A stretch of 64,000 nucleotides of DNA from Rehaibacterium terrae. Its GTDB lineage: Bacteria; Pseudomonadota; Gammaproteobacteria; Xanthomonadales; Xanthomonadaceae. The stretch is taken from NCBI RefSeq assembly GCF_014202935.1, contig NZ_JACHHX010000017.1:1-64000 (forward strand), written 5' to 3'. The notes beneath the pieces were generated by a model. That model was not told where the DNA came from. It was given only the letters and a program-made list of their open reading frames with translations, and did not search any database. Position numbers and translations under genes: made by a program. This document shows, one piece after another, positions 1 to 8,633 of this stretch. Each line of letters starts with the position of its first letter. The first letter of the stretch is position 1.

Positions 1-105
1 GGCTTGTTTCAGAGCGCGGGACGCGCTTGCGGAGCGCTTGAGCAGCGAGAAATCCGCGCTGCCGACCGAGTCGGGGGCTTCGCCGGGTCGAATTTTAACA
101 GGCTG
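1..105. mobile_element. Terminal segment of an insertion sequence (partial, continues outside the window)
   Basis: The protease gene next to it runs into this segment and stops at once. Read on the minus strand, the junction is CTAG followed by CAGCCTGTTAAAATTC. A CTAG target followed by a terminal repeat of the CAGCCTGTT type resembles IS5-group and IS1182-like elements, which I know only from general experience. No transposase is visible because the window ends here, so the family is an inference. The opposite end and any target duplication cannot be checked. Confidence 0.45.
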
Positions 106-946
106 CTAGCGCCGGGCGAATGTAGCGCCCCGTCCTGATGACTTGCGGCACCACGCGCATGACCGTATCCACAGGTACCGCGAAGCCGATACCGGCCGAT
201 GCGCCTGAGGGGCTGTAGATCGCGGTGTTGATGCCAATCAACCGGCCGGCGGAATCGAGCAACGGTCCACCGGAGTTTCCCGGGTTGATCGAGGCATCGG
301 TCTGAATGAGATGCTCGATGGGTGGGCCCCCACGCTCATTGGGCAACGAGCGGTCGAGGGCTGAGACGATGCCGGTGGTCAGCGTCCAATCCAGGCCGAA
401 GGGGTTGCCAATGGCGAAGACCTTCTGCCCCACTTTGAGGTCGTGGCTGGTGCCGATGGGCACAGGCGGCGGGCGCTTGAAGCCCACCCCGATCTTCAGG
501 ACTGCGATGTCGTGGGCTGGCGAGGCGCCGACCAGGCCGGCTTGATAGTCACGCCCGTCGGCGAGCCGCACCGTGGCGCTGGAGGCGCCCTCGATGACGT
601 GGAAGTTGGTCACCACGTGGCCGGCGTCGTCCCAGATGAAACCCGAACCGGTGCCGCGGGGCACCTCGAATACATTGCGCGTCCAGACGTCGAGCACGCG
701 TTGCGCGGTACTGATGTACACCACCGAATCGTGCGAATTCTCGAAGAGCTCGATGGTGGCCTTTTCGTCTGCTGCGAGGTCGCCACGGGCCGTGACTACG
801 CGCGGTGTTCCTTCAATGGGTGTGAACCAGTCCTCGATTGCCGGAAGGAGCTGCCACAGCAACATCAACGCCGCCACGCTGGCAGAGATGACGAGCCAGC
901 GTCGCAGAAATCGGTCTGGCGGTTGATAGGGGGGCGGGTAGCTCAT
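95..946 (-). pseudogene. HtrA/DegS-like trypsin-type serine protease, C-terminus truncated
   Basis: The 283-residue reading frame begins at the ATG at 946, preceded by AAGGGA; a longer frame to 1108 is not needed. A membrane anchor lies at about residues 15-35. A complete trypsin-like catalytic triad follows: His116 in TNFHVIEG, Asp146 in AHDIAVL and Ser225 in NPGNSGGPL. Family members continue after the GRYIRPAL segment into a PDZ domain that controls substrate recognition. Here the frame ends three residues later, at the junction with the insertion sequence, so the PDZ domain is missing. The protease domain itself looks intact and could still be made as a membrane-anchored periplasmic protein. 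G+C content is visibly lower than in the core genes further on. I class it as a truncated gene; whether it is active is unknown. Confidence 0.75.
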
Positions 947-1169
947 AGGCCGGTTCCCTTTGTTGATGGTGGCAGCCGTCACTGCATCTTTCTTCATCTG
1001 CGCCCTCGGCGCCTGCCCAGTCGTCCATCCAGCACACTTCGAACTTCCTTGAGCACCTCTGTCTTGCCACCCAGTTCCCTCGGACCCGATCTGCCCGGAT
1101 TTGTGCAAGTCCGCGCCGGGTCAGGCGGCTTGTCGCAACTCTGCATCCTGCCGCATCGCTTCGTCCAGC

Positions 1170-1511
1170 CGTAACCTCTGCCATCAAGCGGACACGTTGA
1201 AAGTAGAGTCTCTGGCCTCGTGGTGATTGCGGTACTCGGCGGGGGGCATTCCGCCGAGGCCGTCATGGGGCCGGTGCTCGTTGTAATCGATGAGGAAGCG
1301 CCTCGTGGCCCTTGCCGCCGAGCTGCGCCTTGCCGCCGGCGATGAACTCGTCACGCCAGCGGTGCAGCGCCGGTTCGCTGATCCCGGCACGACGCGCGAT
1401 CTGCGCAGCCGGCTCCTCCTTCCTCAACAGCGCCAGTACCGGTTCTAAATGCTTCTCTGCCGGCATCTCGCGCTTGCGTCCCATGTCTCGCTCCTCGATG
1501 GTTGGCTAACA
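1170..1511 (-). mobile_element. Internally deleted IS3-family element
   Basis: Two overlapping minus-strand frames carry the two outer ends of an IS3-type transposase. The frame starting at 1484 is OrfA, with a helix-turn-helix near AQIARRAGISEPALHRW. The frame ending at 1184 is only the C-terminus of the OrfB integrase, with the family signature YNEHRPHDGLGGMPPAEYR. The join lies at about 1290-1330. All of the DDE catalytic core is missing, so about 340 bp remain of an element that is normally 1.2-1.3 kb. Imperfect terminal repeats may be present: GTTAGCCAACCATCGAG near 1505 and GTAACCTCTGCCATCAAG near 1171, both read inwards. It cannot transpose by itself, but might be moved by a full copy elsewhere. 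Confidence 0.7.
1184..1484 (-). pseudogene. Remnant transposase: OrfA N-terminus joined to OrfB C-terminus
   Basis: OrfA starts at 1484 with GAGGAG seven bases upstream. It keeps about 55 residues of the Tnp_1/HTH_21-like DNA-binding region, ending around IAGGKAQLGGKG. After the deletion point the OrfA frame reads the OrfB sequence out of frame and stops at 1263. The correct OrfB frame contains FLIDYNEHRPHDG and ends at 1184. No Asp-Asp-Glu residues of the integrase core remain. It may still encode a short DNA-binding peptide, but not a transposase. Confidence 0.7.
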
Positions 1512-1640
1512 TTCCATCGGGGCCAAGGACTTGGGGGCAAGACTCCTCACGCGGCGTGCGGGCAGGACTTTGCGCTCGATCCAGCGATAAATCGAGTCGC
1601 GCGTGACAGCCAGATTCTCGGTCAAGGCGCGCGACAAGGG
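1506..1640 (-). pseudogene. Fragment of an excisionase/MerR-like helix-turn-helix protein
   Basis: A short stretch encodes LAVTRDSIYRWIERKVLPARR. This matches the usual recognition-helix region of small excisionase-type HTH proteins, where it is normally followed by V-G-R-L-W-K-F and a wing. Here the sequence instead runs RSLAPKSLAP and stops next to the IS3 remnant, which suggests that insertion or deletion removed the second half. I see no convincing start or N-terminal half: upstream there is only low-similarity coding potential up to about 1787. Function is not assignable. Confidence 0.4.
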
Positions 1641-1985
1641 CATGCCCGAAGCCGGAGGGCCAGTGTTTGCATACCGGATCCTCGTCCAGGTCGCGCAGGG
1701 GCGCCCAGGGCTGTACTCGATGCTCTCCTGTGCTGCAGCCTCCAGTGCCGTGCAGGCTCGATGCTTTGCCCCAGACACGATGGACACCGATGGCGGCGAG
1801 GCATGTGCAAGTCGTTGACGCGCAGGGCCGTCTGCGTGCGCTCCGGCGAGGAAGTCGGCGCCGGTTTTGAGAGAGAAGAGAGGGCAGAAGAGAGGCGAAC
1901 CGGGCGACTTTTGGGCGGCCCGCCCTCACCGCGTGGCACACGCAGAACGCCGCCAAAGCCCGCGCGGTGTCGCGAAACCCGGAAA
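1640..1985. other. Stretch without a recognisable gene
   Basis: About 350 bases between the HTH fragment and the tRNA-Ala terminator. Several overlapping open frames exist on both strands, but none has a ribosome binding site, recognisable motifs or the codon pattern of the core genes. Together with 1-1640 it looks like decaying accessory DNA beside a tRNA gene. Confidence 0.5.
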
Positions 1986-1990
1986 TGAAA

Positions 1991-2016
1991 ACGCCCAACC
2001 GATAGGGGTTGGGCGT
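1991..2016 (-). terminator. Rho-independent terminator of tRNA-Ala
   Basis: A perfect 10-bp stem (1991-2000 with 2007-2016) closes a 6-base loop. On the minus strand it is followed by TTTCATTTCC. It lies eight bases beyond the CCA end of the tRNA. Confidence 0.85.
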
Positions 2017-2023
2017 GGAATGG

Positions 2024-2099
<76 letters not shown>

Positions 2100-2138
2100 A
2101 CGTGAGCGGCGAATGATAGCCTGCGACGGGGGGCGGCG

Positions 2139-3257
2139 CTAGTCCCCTGCGAGCAGCGGGTCGAGCAGCGGCTGCAGGATCTCGCGACGCCAGCCGGCGA
2201 GGCTGTCCGGCCAGCCTTCACCGAGCATCAGCGTTTCCAGACTGCGGCGCGAGGCGAGCACGCCCTCGGGCAGTTCGTGGCGGCGGGTCGCCTCGGCGAC
2301 TGCTTCCTGCAGCTGGCGCAGCCGTACCTTGTAGTCGCCGTCCTGAGGCCGTGCCAGCGGGATGTCGAGCTCGTCGGGCTCGAGCGGACGGCCGAGTTCG
2401 TCCCAGAGCGCGCCGCGCAGCCGGCGCGGTGCCTTGGGGTGGCCGTCGAGCAGGATGTTGAAGGCGTGGCGGTCGGCCGGCGGCTTGCGGGCGAGGGCGA
2501 CGGCCAGTTCGTTGTCGAGGATCCAGCTGCGCGGCTTGTCGGCGCGGCGCGCCTCGGCCTCGCGCCACAGCAGCAGCCGGCGCAGGCGGGCCTGGCCCTC
2601 GCGGTCGAGGAACTGGGCGCTACGCAGAGCCAGGTGCGGCCACGGGTCGACGGCATCGCGTTCGACCTGGTCGACGGCGCGGGTGCAGTCGGCGGCATGC
2701 CAGTCGCGGCGGCCGAGCGCCTCCAGCCGGGCGTCGAGGTGGGTGTGCACGGCGTGCAGGTAGCGCACGTCGTCGGCGGCATAGGCGCGCTGGGCCTCGC
2801 TGAGCGGTCGGCGCAGCCAGTCCGAGCGGGTTTCGCCTTTCGGGAGCAGGACGCCGGTCACGGTTTCCACCAGCTTCTGGTAGCTCAATGAAGCGCCGAT
2901 GCCGGCCAGGCCGGCGGCGATCTGGGTGTCGTAGAGGGGGCGCGGCAGCACGCCGATGCCGGTGCGGAAGGCCTGCAGGTCCTCGCCGGCGCTGTGCATC
3001 AGCTTGGTGACGGTCGGGTCGGTCAGGAGCGGGACGAGCGCCTCGGTCATCCCGGGGGCGAGCGCATCGACCAGCACCACCTCGCCAGGCACCGAGAGCT
3101 GCACGAGGGCGAGTTTTGGCCAGTAGGTGCGCTCGCGGATGAACTCGGTGTCCAGGCCGACGAGGGGCTGGCCGGACCAGGCGGCCAAGGTCCGGGTGAG
3201 CGCATCGGGCCGATCCAGCCAGACGGCGGAATCGTGAGCGGAATCGGTTGCAGCCAT
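2139..3257 (-). CDS. rnd: Ribonuclease D
   Basis: A 372-residue 3'-5' exoribonuclease that trims the 3' ends of tRNA precursors and other stable RNAs. The DEDDy exonuclease motifs are present in order: GLDTEFIRE (Asp36 and Glu38), then SAGEDLQAF at about residue 93, then YAADDVRYLH at about residue 165. The HRDC-type helical region follows, and the total length matches the family. The gene is read away from the FGE-fold gene that starts at 3341, so the two share an 83-bp divergent promoter region. Its 3' end is 40 bases from tRNA-Ala on the same strand; they may be co-transcribed, which would suit an RNA-trimming enzyme, but this is inference. Confidence 0.95.
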   Translation of the reverse strand: MAATDSAHDSAVWLDRPDALTRTLAAWSGQPLVGLDTEFIRERTYWPKLALVQLSVPGEVVLVDALAPGMTEALVPLLTDPTVTKLMHSAGEDLQAFRTGIGVLPRPLYDTQIAAGLAGIGASLSYQKLVETVTGVLLPKGETRSDWLRRPLSEAQRAYAADDVRYLHAVHTHLDARLEALGRRDWHAADCTRAVDQVERDAVDPWPHLALRSAQFLDREGQARLRRLLLWREAEARRADKPRSWILDNELAVALARKPPADRHAFNILLDGHPKAPRRLRGALWDELGRPLEPDELDIPLARPQDGDYKVRLRQLQEAVAEATRRHELPEGVLASRRSLETLMLGEGWPDSLAGWRREILQPLLDPLLAGD

Positions 3258-3340
3258 GCGCTATCGCCTTTAAGTTGAGGCCGTTTTCTGGCCATTCGTA
3301 CAAGATGGGGCGGCAAGCCCACGCTTTCGGGGAGAGTCGA

Positions 3341-5206
3341 ATGCAGTTTTCGCTTTTGGGGGCAGGCGGCCGCTGGCTGGCCGTGGTTGCGATCACGATG
3401 ACATTCGGTGCGCTGCAGGATGCGGGCGCGACGGTTCAGGATACCGCGCCGCCCGGGCGGGAAGCAGGGGCGCAGCGCGGCGAGGAGGGCGAGGACCGGC
3501 GGCTGCGCCGGCGTCTGGTCGATGCCACCGCCCAGGAGGCGGAGTGGGCGCCCGACCTGCGCATGAGTCCGGCCGAGGAGCTGCGCGAGCTGGTGCAGCG
3601 TGGCGATCAGGCCGTGGCGGCAGGCCGCATCGAGGAAGCCGACGGCGGCGCGCTGGTGCTGTATTCGCGCGCGCTGGCCATCGATGCCAACCATGCCGGT
3701 GCCAACGCCGGCATGGACCGTGCCGTGGCCATGCTGGTGCAGCGCGGCGAGAGTGCGCTGGCGGCCGGCCGTTTCGACGAGGCGGCCCGCCTGTCCGCCG
3801 TCGCCAACCGCTACCGCCCGCAGGCGCCGGCCGCGCGCGCGCTGGCGAGCAAGATCGCCGCTGGCCGCGAGATGGCGCAACAACTCTCCGAGGCACAGCG
3901 GCACATCGCCGCCGGGCGGCTGGTCGAACCGGCCAACAACAGCGCCCTGCAGATTTACCGCGACATCCTCGCGCGCGAGCCCGGCAACGCTGCCGCGCAG
4001 GAGGGCCTGCGCGCGCTGGAGGAGGCCCTGGTGGCCCGTGCCCAGGCCGCGGCCGAAGCCGGAAATTACGCCGAGGCCGACCGCCTGCTCGCCCAGGCCG
4101 CCAGTGTGCAGCCCGGCTCCGAGCGCGTGCAGAACGCCGGCGCGCAGATCGTCGAGCTGCGTCAGCGGCGTGCACAGGGGCTGGAGCACGACATCGTCAT
4201 CGCCATCGAGGGCGGGCAGTACGAGCAGGCCGAGGCGCTTATCGCGCAACTGGGACAGGTGACGCTGCAGGAGCGGCGCGTCGAGGAACTGCGCACCCAG
4301 CTGGACAACGCGCGCAACTACGCCTCGCACAAGCCCGGCGACGTCATCCGCGACCCGATCGCGTCCGGCGGTCATGGACCCGACATGGTGGTGATCCCGC
4401 TCGGGACCTTCGAGATGGGCTCGCCCAACAACGAGCGCGGCCGGCAGGCCAACGAAGGGCCGCGCTTCACCGTGCGGCTGACGCGCGGCTTCGCGATGTC
4501 GCGCACCGAAATCACGGTCGGCCAGTTCCGTCAGTTCATCAACGCCACCGGCTATGTCACCACCGCGCAGCAGACCGGGCGCGCCACCGTCTACGACGAG
4601 AGCACCGGCACGCTGACCGAGAAGAGCGGCGTGACCTGGCAGGACGACCACCTCGGTCGCCGCGCCAGGCCCGAGATGCCGGTGATCCACGTCTCCTGGA
4701 ACGACGCCAAGGCTTATGTGGACTGGCTGTCGCGCGAGACCGGCAAGCGCTACCGGCTGCCCACCGAGGCCGAATACGAGTACGCGTTGCGCGCCGGCAG
4801 CACCACCCGCTTCCCGTGGGGCGACGGCAATCCGGATCGCGTGGTCGGCAACCTGACCGGCGACAAGGACCGTTCCGAAACGCGGCGCAACTGGTCCAAC
4901 GCCTTCCCGAACTACGACGACGGGCATTGGGGACCCGCGCCGGTGGGGTCCTTCGAGCCCAATCCGTTCGGCCTGTACGACATGATCGGCAATGTGTCGG
5001 CTTGGGTAGAGGACTGCTGGCACGACAGTTACCAGCGTGCGCCGACCGACGGCAGCGCCTGGGTCAATCCGGGCTGCCCGACGCGGGTGGTCCGCGGAGC
5101 ATCCTGGGCCAGTGCGCCCGAACAGGTGCGCTCGGCGTTCCGCATCGCCGCGCCGCCGCAGACCACCAATCCGCGCCTGGGCATCCGCGTGGTGCGGGAG
5201 TTCTGA
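3341..5206 (+). CDS. FGE-fold (SUMF1/sulfatase-modifying factor) protein with helical N-terminal region
   Basis: 621 residues from the ATG at 3341, preceded by GGGGAGA. There is a signal peptide or anchor at about residues 8-28. An alanine- and glutamate-rich, TPR-like helical region covers about residues 70-330. A C-terminal FGE-sulfatase domain follows, opening with GTFEMGSPNNERG and containing AEYEYALRAG, WGDG and GLYDMIGNVSAWVEDCW. In true formylglycine-generating enzymes the segment after RGGS carries the two catalytic cysteines. Here the equivalent RGASWASAPEQVRSAFR has none, so it should not oxidise sulfatase cysteines. The fold is also used for sugar or ligand binding and in EgtB- and PvdO-type enzymes. 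No sulfatase gene is nearby. Exported location is likely; the molecular role is unknown. Confidence 0.8.
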   Translation: MQFSLLGAGGRWLAVVAITMTFGALQDAGATVQDTAPPGREAGAQRGEEGEDRRLRRRLVDATAQEAEWAPDLRMSPAEELRELVQRGDQAVAAGRIEEADGGALVLYSRALAIDANHAGANAGMDRAVAMLVQRGESALAAGRFDEAARLSAVANRYRPQAPAARALASKIAAGREMAQQLSEAQRHIAAGRLVEPANNSALQIYRDILAREPGNAAAQEGLRALEEALVARAQAAAEAGNYAEADRLLAQAASVQPGSERVQNAGAQIVELRQRRAQGLEHDIVIAIEGGQYEQAEALIAQLGQVTLQERRVEELRTQLDNARNYASHKPGDVIRDPIASGGHGPDMVVIPLGTFEMGSPNNERGRQANEGPRFTVRLTRGFAMSRTEITVGQFRQFINATGYVTTAQQTGRATVYDESTGTLTEKSGVTWQDDHLGRRARPEMPVIHVSWNDAKAYVDWLSRETGKRYRLPTEAEYEYALRAGSTTRFPWGDGNPDRVVGNLTGDKDRSETRRNWSNAFPNYDDGHWGPAPVGSFEPNPFGLYDMIGNVSAWVEDCWHDSYQRAPTDGSAWVNPGCPTRVVRGASWASAPEQVRSAFRIAAPPQTTNPRLGIRVVREF

Positions 5207-5410
5207 GAACGGGCCGGACACGCATCGCCGCCGGCAGTGGCGGGCCGGCGGTGATGCAGGTTCCCGCAGGGGCGTCGTCCCGGCCCTTCGGCACGCCCGC
5301 CCCGGGCATGTGTCGGGCTGCGTCCGGGCCGGGAGGCTGCGCGCTGTGGCAGCCGGAGGGCGGGCCCGGGATGGATCCCGGCTTGCGCTCCCGCGTGCCG
5401 GGTCCCGGCC
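5207..5410. other. Intergenic region with a G+C-rich hairpin
   Basis: Between the convergent FGE-fold gene and phaB there is a 13-bp near-perfect inverted repeat (GCATCGCCGCCGG at 5222, partner ending at 5257, one G-U pair). It may terminate the FGE-fold transcript, but it has no T-tract. A second palindromic patch (GGGCCCGGGATGGATCCCGG) lies at about 5364-5383. Confidence 0.4.
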
Positions 5411-6151
5411 TCAGAAGCTCATGAACAGGCCACCGTTGACCGGAATGTTGGCGCCGGTGATGTAATCGGCGTCGTCTCCGCAGAGAAACCGTACCGTGCG
5501 GGCGATGTCGTCGGGCCGGCCCATGCGGCCGACCGGAATCGAGGCGATGATCTGCGCGCGCAGGTCCTCGCGCAGCGCGCGGGTCATCTCGGTGTCGATG
5601 TAGCCGGGCGAGACGCTGTTGACGGTCACGCCCTTGCGGGCCACCTCGCGTGCCAGCGCCATGGTGAAGCCATGCATGCCGGCTTTCGCGGCGGCGTAGT
5701 TGGTCTGGCCGAACTGGCCGGTCTGGCCGTTGACCGAGCTGATGTTGACGATGCGGCCGAAGCCGCGCTCGACCATGCCCCCGACGACATGCCGGCAGAG
5801 GTTGAACACGCTCTCGAGGTTCACCCGCAGCACTTGCGTCCACTGGGTGCGTTCCATCTTGCGCAGGGTGGCGTCGCGGGTGATGCCGGCGGCGTTGACC
5901 AGGATCTCGACCGGGCCCAGTTCGCGGCCGAGGCGGTCGATCAGGTCGGCACAGGCGTCATAGTCGGCGACGTCGCAGGGCGCGAAGCGCACGTCGAGGC
6001 CGGCGGTATCGGCCGTGAAGCGGGCCAGCCGTTCGGGTCGGTCATCGAGATCGACCGCGACCACGCGGCGGCCGTCGTGGGCGAGATGGCGGCAGATGGC
6101 CGTGCCCAGACCGCCGATGCCGCCGGTGACGACCGCCAGTCGCTTGTTCAT
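5411..6151 (-). CDS. phaB: Acetoacetyl-CoA reductase (first copy)
   Basis: A 246-residue short-chain dehydrogenase that reduces acetoacetyl-CoA to (R)-3-hydroxybutyryl-CoA with NADPH, the second step of polyhydroxybutyrate synthesis. The Rossmann motif TGGIGGLG is near the start. The NAAGITRD segment and the catalytic Ser-Tyr-Lys (NISSVNGQ, then YAAAKAG) are in place. The C-terminus ITGANIPVNGG is typical of PhaB/FabG. I chose the ATG at 6151 because it places MNKRLAVVTGG at the N-terminus; a 14-residue longer frame exists. It lies downstream of phaR and a second phaB on the same strand. FabG-type 3-oxoacyl-ACP reductase is the main alternative, but linkage to phaR favours PhaB. Confidence 0.85.
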   Translation of the reverse strand: MNKRLAVVTGGIGGLGTAICRHLAHDGRRVVAVDLDDRPERLARFTADTAGLDVRFAPCDVADYDACADLIDRLGRELGPVEILVNAAGITRDATLRKMERTQWTQVLRVNLESVFNLCRHVVGGMVERGFGRIVNISSVNGQTGQFGQTNYAAAKAGMHGFTMALAREVARKGVTVNSVSPGYIDTEMTRALREDLRAQIIASIPVGRMGRPDDIARTVRFLCGDDADYITGANIPVNGGLFMSF

Positions 6152-6251
6152 GCCGGGCTCCCGGAAATGCGAGGGTTTGCTGCGTGGCAGCACGTGCTGC
6201 CGCGCACAAAAGCGGGGAGCTTAGGCGGCCGCGGAGCGGCCCGTCAAACCT

Positions 6252-6740
6252 TCAGCGCGAGCGCGTCCTGCCGCCCTGGCGGGGCTTGTTGCCCTCGGGG
6301 TCGATGCTGCCGAGCAGCCCCTTCTGGAAGTCCTTCCACAGGTCCATGTTGCGCTCGGTGATCTGGTTGAGCATCGCCCACGGCGTCTGTCCGATCAGGC
6401 TGTTGAGCTGGCTGCGGAACTGCTGCTGCTGCTCCAGGAACATCTCCATGCTGCGCTCCAGGTAGCTGCCCATGAAGCCCTGCAGGGAGTCGCCGTAGAA
6501 GCGGATGATCTGGCTGAGCAGCTGGGTGGAGAGCATCGGCTGCCCGTCCTGCTCGTGCTCGGCGATGATCTGCAGCAGCACCGAGCGGGTCAGGTCCTCG
6601 CCGGTCTTGGCGTCGCGTACCTGGAATTCCTCGCCGTCGACGATCAGCTGGCGCACGTCCTCGAGCGTGATGTAGCTGGAGATCTCCGTGTCGTAGAGGC
6701 GACGGTTCGGATACTTCTTGATGATGCGGACTTGTGCCAT
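6252..6740 (-). CDS. phaR: Polyhydroxyalkanoate synthesis regulator PhaR
   Basis: 162 residues from the ATG at 6740. The N-terminal PHB/PHA accumulation regulator DNA-binding domain begins at RIIKKYPNRRLYDTE, which is diagnostic for the family. It is followed by the PHB_acc domain and a glutamine-rich helix (MEMFLEQQQQF). PhaR represses phasin and PHA genes until PHA granules titrate it away. It sits between two phaB copies on the same strand, with about 100 bp on each side, so it probably controls or belongs to this unit. PHA synthase and thiolase genes are not in the window. Confidence 0.95.
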   Translation of the reverse strand: MAQVRIIKKYPNRRLYDTEISSYITLEDVRQLIVDGEEFQVRDAKTGEDLTRSVLLQIIAEHEQDGQPMLSTQLLSQIIRFYGDSLQGFMGSYLERSMEMFLEQQQQFRSQLNSLIGQTPWAMLNQITERNMDLWKDFQKGLLGSIDPEGNKPRQGGRTRSR

Positions 6741-6825
6741 GCGACAACCGTTGCGGTTCGTTCTGCGGCGCACCAGGCGCGGCGGCCGTTTCGCAGCATG
6801 GCGTAGCGGCTGGGGCGATGCAAGC

Positions 6826-6853
6826 GCGGGCCGGACGGAAATCCGTGGCCCGC
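6826..6853 (-). terminator. Hairpin after the second phaB
   Basis: A G+C-rich stem (GCGGGCC with GGCCCGC, then ACGG with CCGT, loop AAAT) lies 15 bases past the stop of the upstream phaB, in the gap before phaR. There is no clear T-tract, so it may attenuate rather than end transcription. Confidence 0.4.
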
Positions 6854-6867
6854 GTTCGCCGGAGGGC

Positions 6868-7608
6868 TCACCAGCCCATGTGATGGCCGCCGTTGATGTC
6901 GAGGTTGGAGCCGGTGATCCAGGCCGCTTCCTCGCTGACCAGGAAGGCCACCGCGTAGGCGATCTCCTCGGGCTTGCCGAGCCGTCCGGTGGGGATGTCG
7001 GCGACGATCTTGGCGCGGACTTCTTCCGGTACCGCCATCACCATGTCGGTGGCGACGTAGCCGGGCGAGACGGTGTTGACGGTGATCCCCAGCTTGGCGT
7101 TCTCGCGTGCCAGCGAGATGGTGAAGCCGTGCATGCCGGCCTTGGCGGCGGCGTAATTGGCCTGGCCGTACTGGCCCTTGAGGCCGTTGATCGAGCTGAT
7201 CTGGACGATGCGGCCCCACTTGCGCTCGCGCATGCCCTCGATCACCGGACGGGTGACGTTGAAGCAGGCGTTGAGGTTGGTGTTGATGACGTCGTGCCAC
7301 TGCGCCGGGGTCATGCGGTGGAAGGTGGTGTCGCGGGTGATGCCGGCATTGTTGATCAGGATCTCGACCGGGCCGACCTCGGACTCGACCGCGCGCACCA
7401 TCGCCTCGGCGGAGGCGGTGTCGCCGACGTCGCCCGGCACCAGCGTGACCTCGATGCCACGCGCCTGCATCGCCCGCTGCCATTCCTCCGCCTTGGTCCG
7501 GTTGCGGTAGTTGGTGGCGACGCGGTGGCCCATGCCGGCCAGGCGCGCGCAGATGGCGGTGCCGATGCCGCCGGTGCCGCCGGTGACGAGTGCGACGCGA
7601 GAAGTCAT
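6868..7608 (-). CDS. phaB: Acetoacetyl-CoA reductase (second copy)
   Basis: 246 residues, the same length as the copy at 5411 but clearly diverged from it. It has TGGTGGIG for NADP binding, NNAGITRD, and catalytic residues in [23 protein letters not shown], and it ends [13 protein letters not shown]. The Q-G-Q-Y/F-G-Q[12 protein letters not shown] stretch and the GHHMGW end are typical of true PhaB enzymes, so this copy is the better match to characterised PhaB. The ATG at 7608 has GGGAGGGACACC upstream and overlaps the gluQ stop by four bases (ATGA). Translational coupling to gluQ is therefore likely. Confidence 0.9.
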   Translation of the reverse strand: MTSRVALVTGGTGGIGTAICARLAGMGHRVATNYRNRTKAEEWQRAMQARGIEVTLVPGDVGDTASAEAMVRAVESEVGPVEILINNAGITRDTTFHRMTPAQWHDVINTNLNACFNVTRPVIEGMRERKWGRIVQISSINGLKGQYGQANYAAAKAGMHGFTISLARENAKLGITVNTVSPGYVATDMVMAVPEEVRAKIVADIPTGRLGKPEEIAYAVAFLVSEEAAWITGSNLDINGGHHMGW

Positions 7609-8555
7609 GCGGTGTCCCTCCCCAGGGCTGTGGTCCGGTATGCCGGCAGTGTACTGCCGTCCGCCCGCTTTTTCGCTGCGGCGGGCCCGGGGGCGGTGCG
7701 CGGCACCCGCTGTGGCTCGAAGGCGGCCTGCGCGGCGGCCAGGAAGGCCCGGACGCTGCCCGCGCCGGCGACCGCGACGGCCGCCTGCCCGAGGAAGCCC
7801 CAGGCGGCGCGCAGTGCCGGCAGCGGGTCGGCGGGATCCACCGGCAGGGCGGCCAGCGACTTGCCGAGCTTGCGGCCCGTGGCATCGAGCACGATCGGCA
7901 AGTGCGCGTAGCGGGGCGTCGGCAGGCCGAGCCGGCGTTGCAGCAGGATCTGGCGCGGCGTGGAGTCGAGCAGGTCGGCGCCGCGCACCACGTCGGTGAT
8001 GCCCTGGGCGGCATCGTCGACCACCACGGCGAGCTGATAGGCCCACAGGCCGTCGGCGCGGCGGATCACGAAGTCGCCGACCTCGCGGTCGAGCGCCTGC
8101 TCGAACCGGCCCTGGATCGCATCCCGGAAGCCGATGTGCTCGCCTTCGGGCACCCGCAGCCGGATCGCCTGCGCGCGTGCCGGGTCGCTCGGCGCGCAGC
8201 CGCGGTGGATGCCGCCGACGGCCGCCAGGTCGCTGCGGCTGCAGCGGCAGGCGAAGGCATGACCGGCGTCGAGCAGACGCCGCAGGGCGGCGGCATAGAG
8301 GTCGCTGCGCCCGCTCTGGCGAACGACCGGCTCGTCGGGCTCCAGCCCGAAGCCGCTCAGGGTGCGCAACTGGTCCTCGGCCGCGCCCGGCACCTCGCGT
8401 GGCGGGTCGATGTCTTCGATCCGCACCAGCCAGGCGCCGCCGGCGCGGCGGGCGAACAGCCAGCTGCCGAGCGCGGCGACCAGCGAACCGAAATGCAGCG
8501 GGCCGGTGGGCGAGGGCGCGAAGCGGCCACGGTAGCCGGAGGGGGGCGGGGTCAT
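7605..8555 (-). CDS. gluQ: Glutamyl-Q tRNA(Asp) synthetase
   Basis: A 316-residue paralogue of the catalytic core of glutamyl-tRNA synthetase. It lacks the anticodon-binding domain and attaches glutamate to queuosine at the wobble position of tRNA-Asp. Visible are the HIGH-type signature [15 protein letters not shown] (residues 11-25), zinc ligands Cys103, Cys105 and Cys120 (CRC then GIHRGC), and a KMSKS-like GRKLGKS. It is slightly longer than the usual 290-300 residues because of a C-terminal extension rich in Ala and Arg. It overlaps phaB by four bases. Confidence 0.93.
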   Translation of the reverse strand: MTPPPSGYRGRFAPSPTGPLHFGSLVAALGSWLFARRAGGAWLVRIEDIDPPREVPGAAEDQLRTLSGFGLEPDEPVVRQSGRSDLYAAALRRLLDAGHAFACRCSRSDLAAVGGIHRGCAPSDPARAQAIRLRVPEGEHIGFRDAIQGRFEQALDREVGDFVIRRADGLWAYQLAVVVDDAAQGITDVVRGADLLDSTPRQILLQRRLGLPTPRYAHLPIVLDATGRKLGKSLAALPVDPADPLPALRAAWGFLGQAAVAVAGAGSVRAFLAAAQAAFEPQRVPRTAPGPAAAKKRADGSTLPAYRTTALGRDTA

Positions 8556-8633
8556 GCGCGGGCGCGGTGGCGGCGTCGGTGCCAGTCCTGAACGAGGGCT
8601 TCACGCCGGCCGGCGCGGCACGGCGCACAGCGG

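Noticed and set aside
3047-5221. 724-residue minus-strand open frame
   Set aside because: It is the mirror frame of the FGE-fold gene and overlaps rnd in another frame; no recognisable motif.
5364-5383. GGGCCCGGGATGGATCCCGG as a regulatory operator
   Set aside because: It lies between two convergent gene ends with no promoter nearby; palindromes of this kind arise easily at this G+C content.
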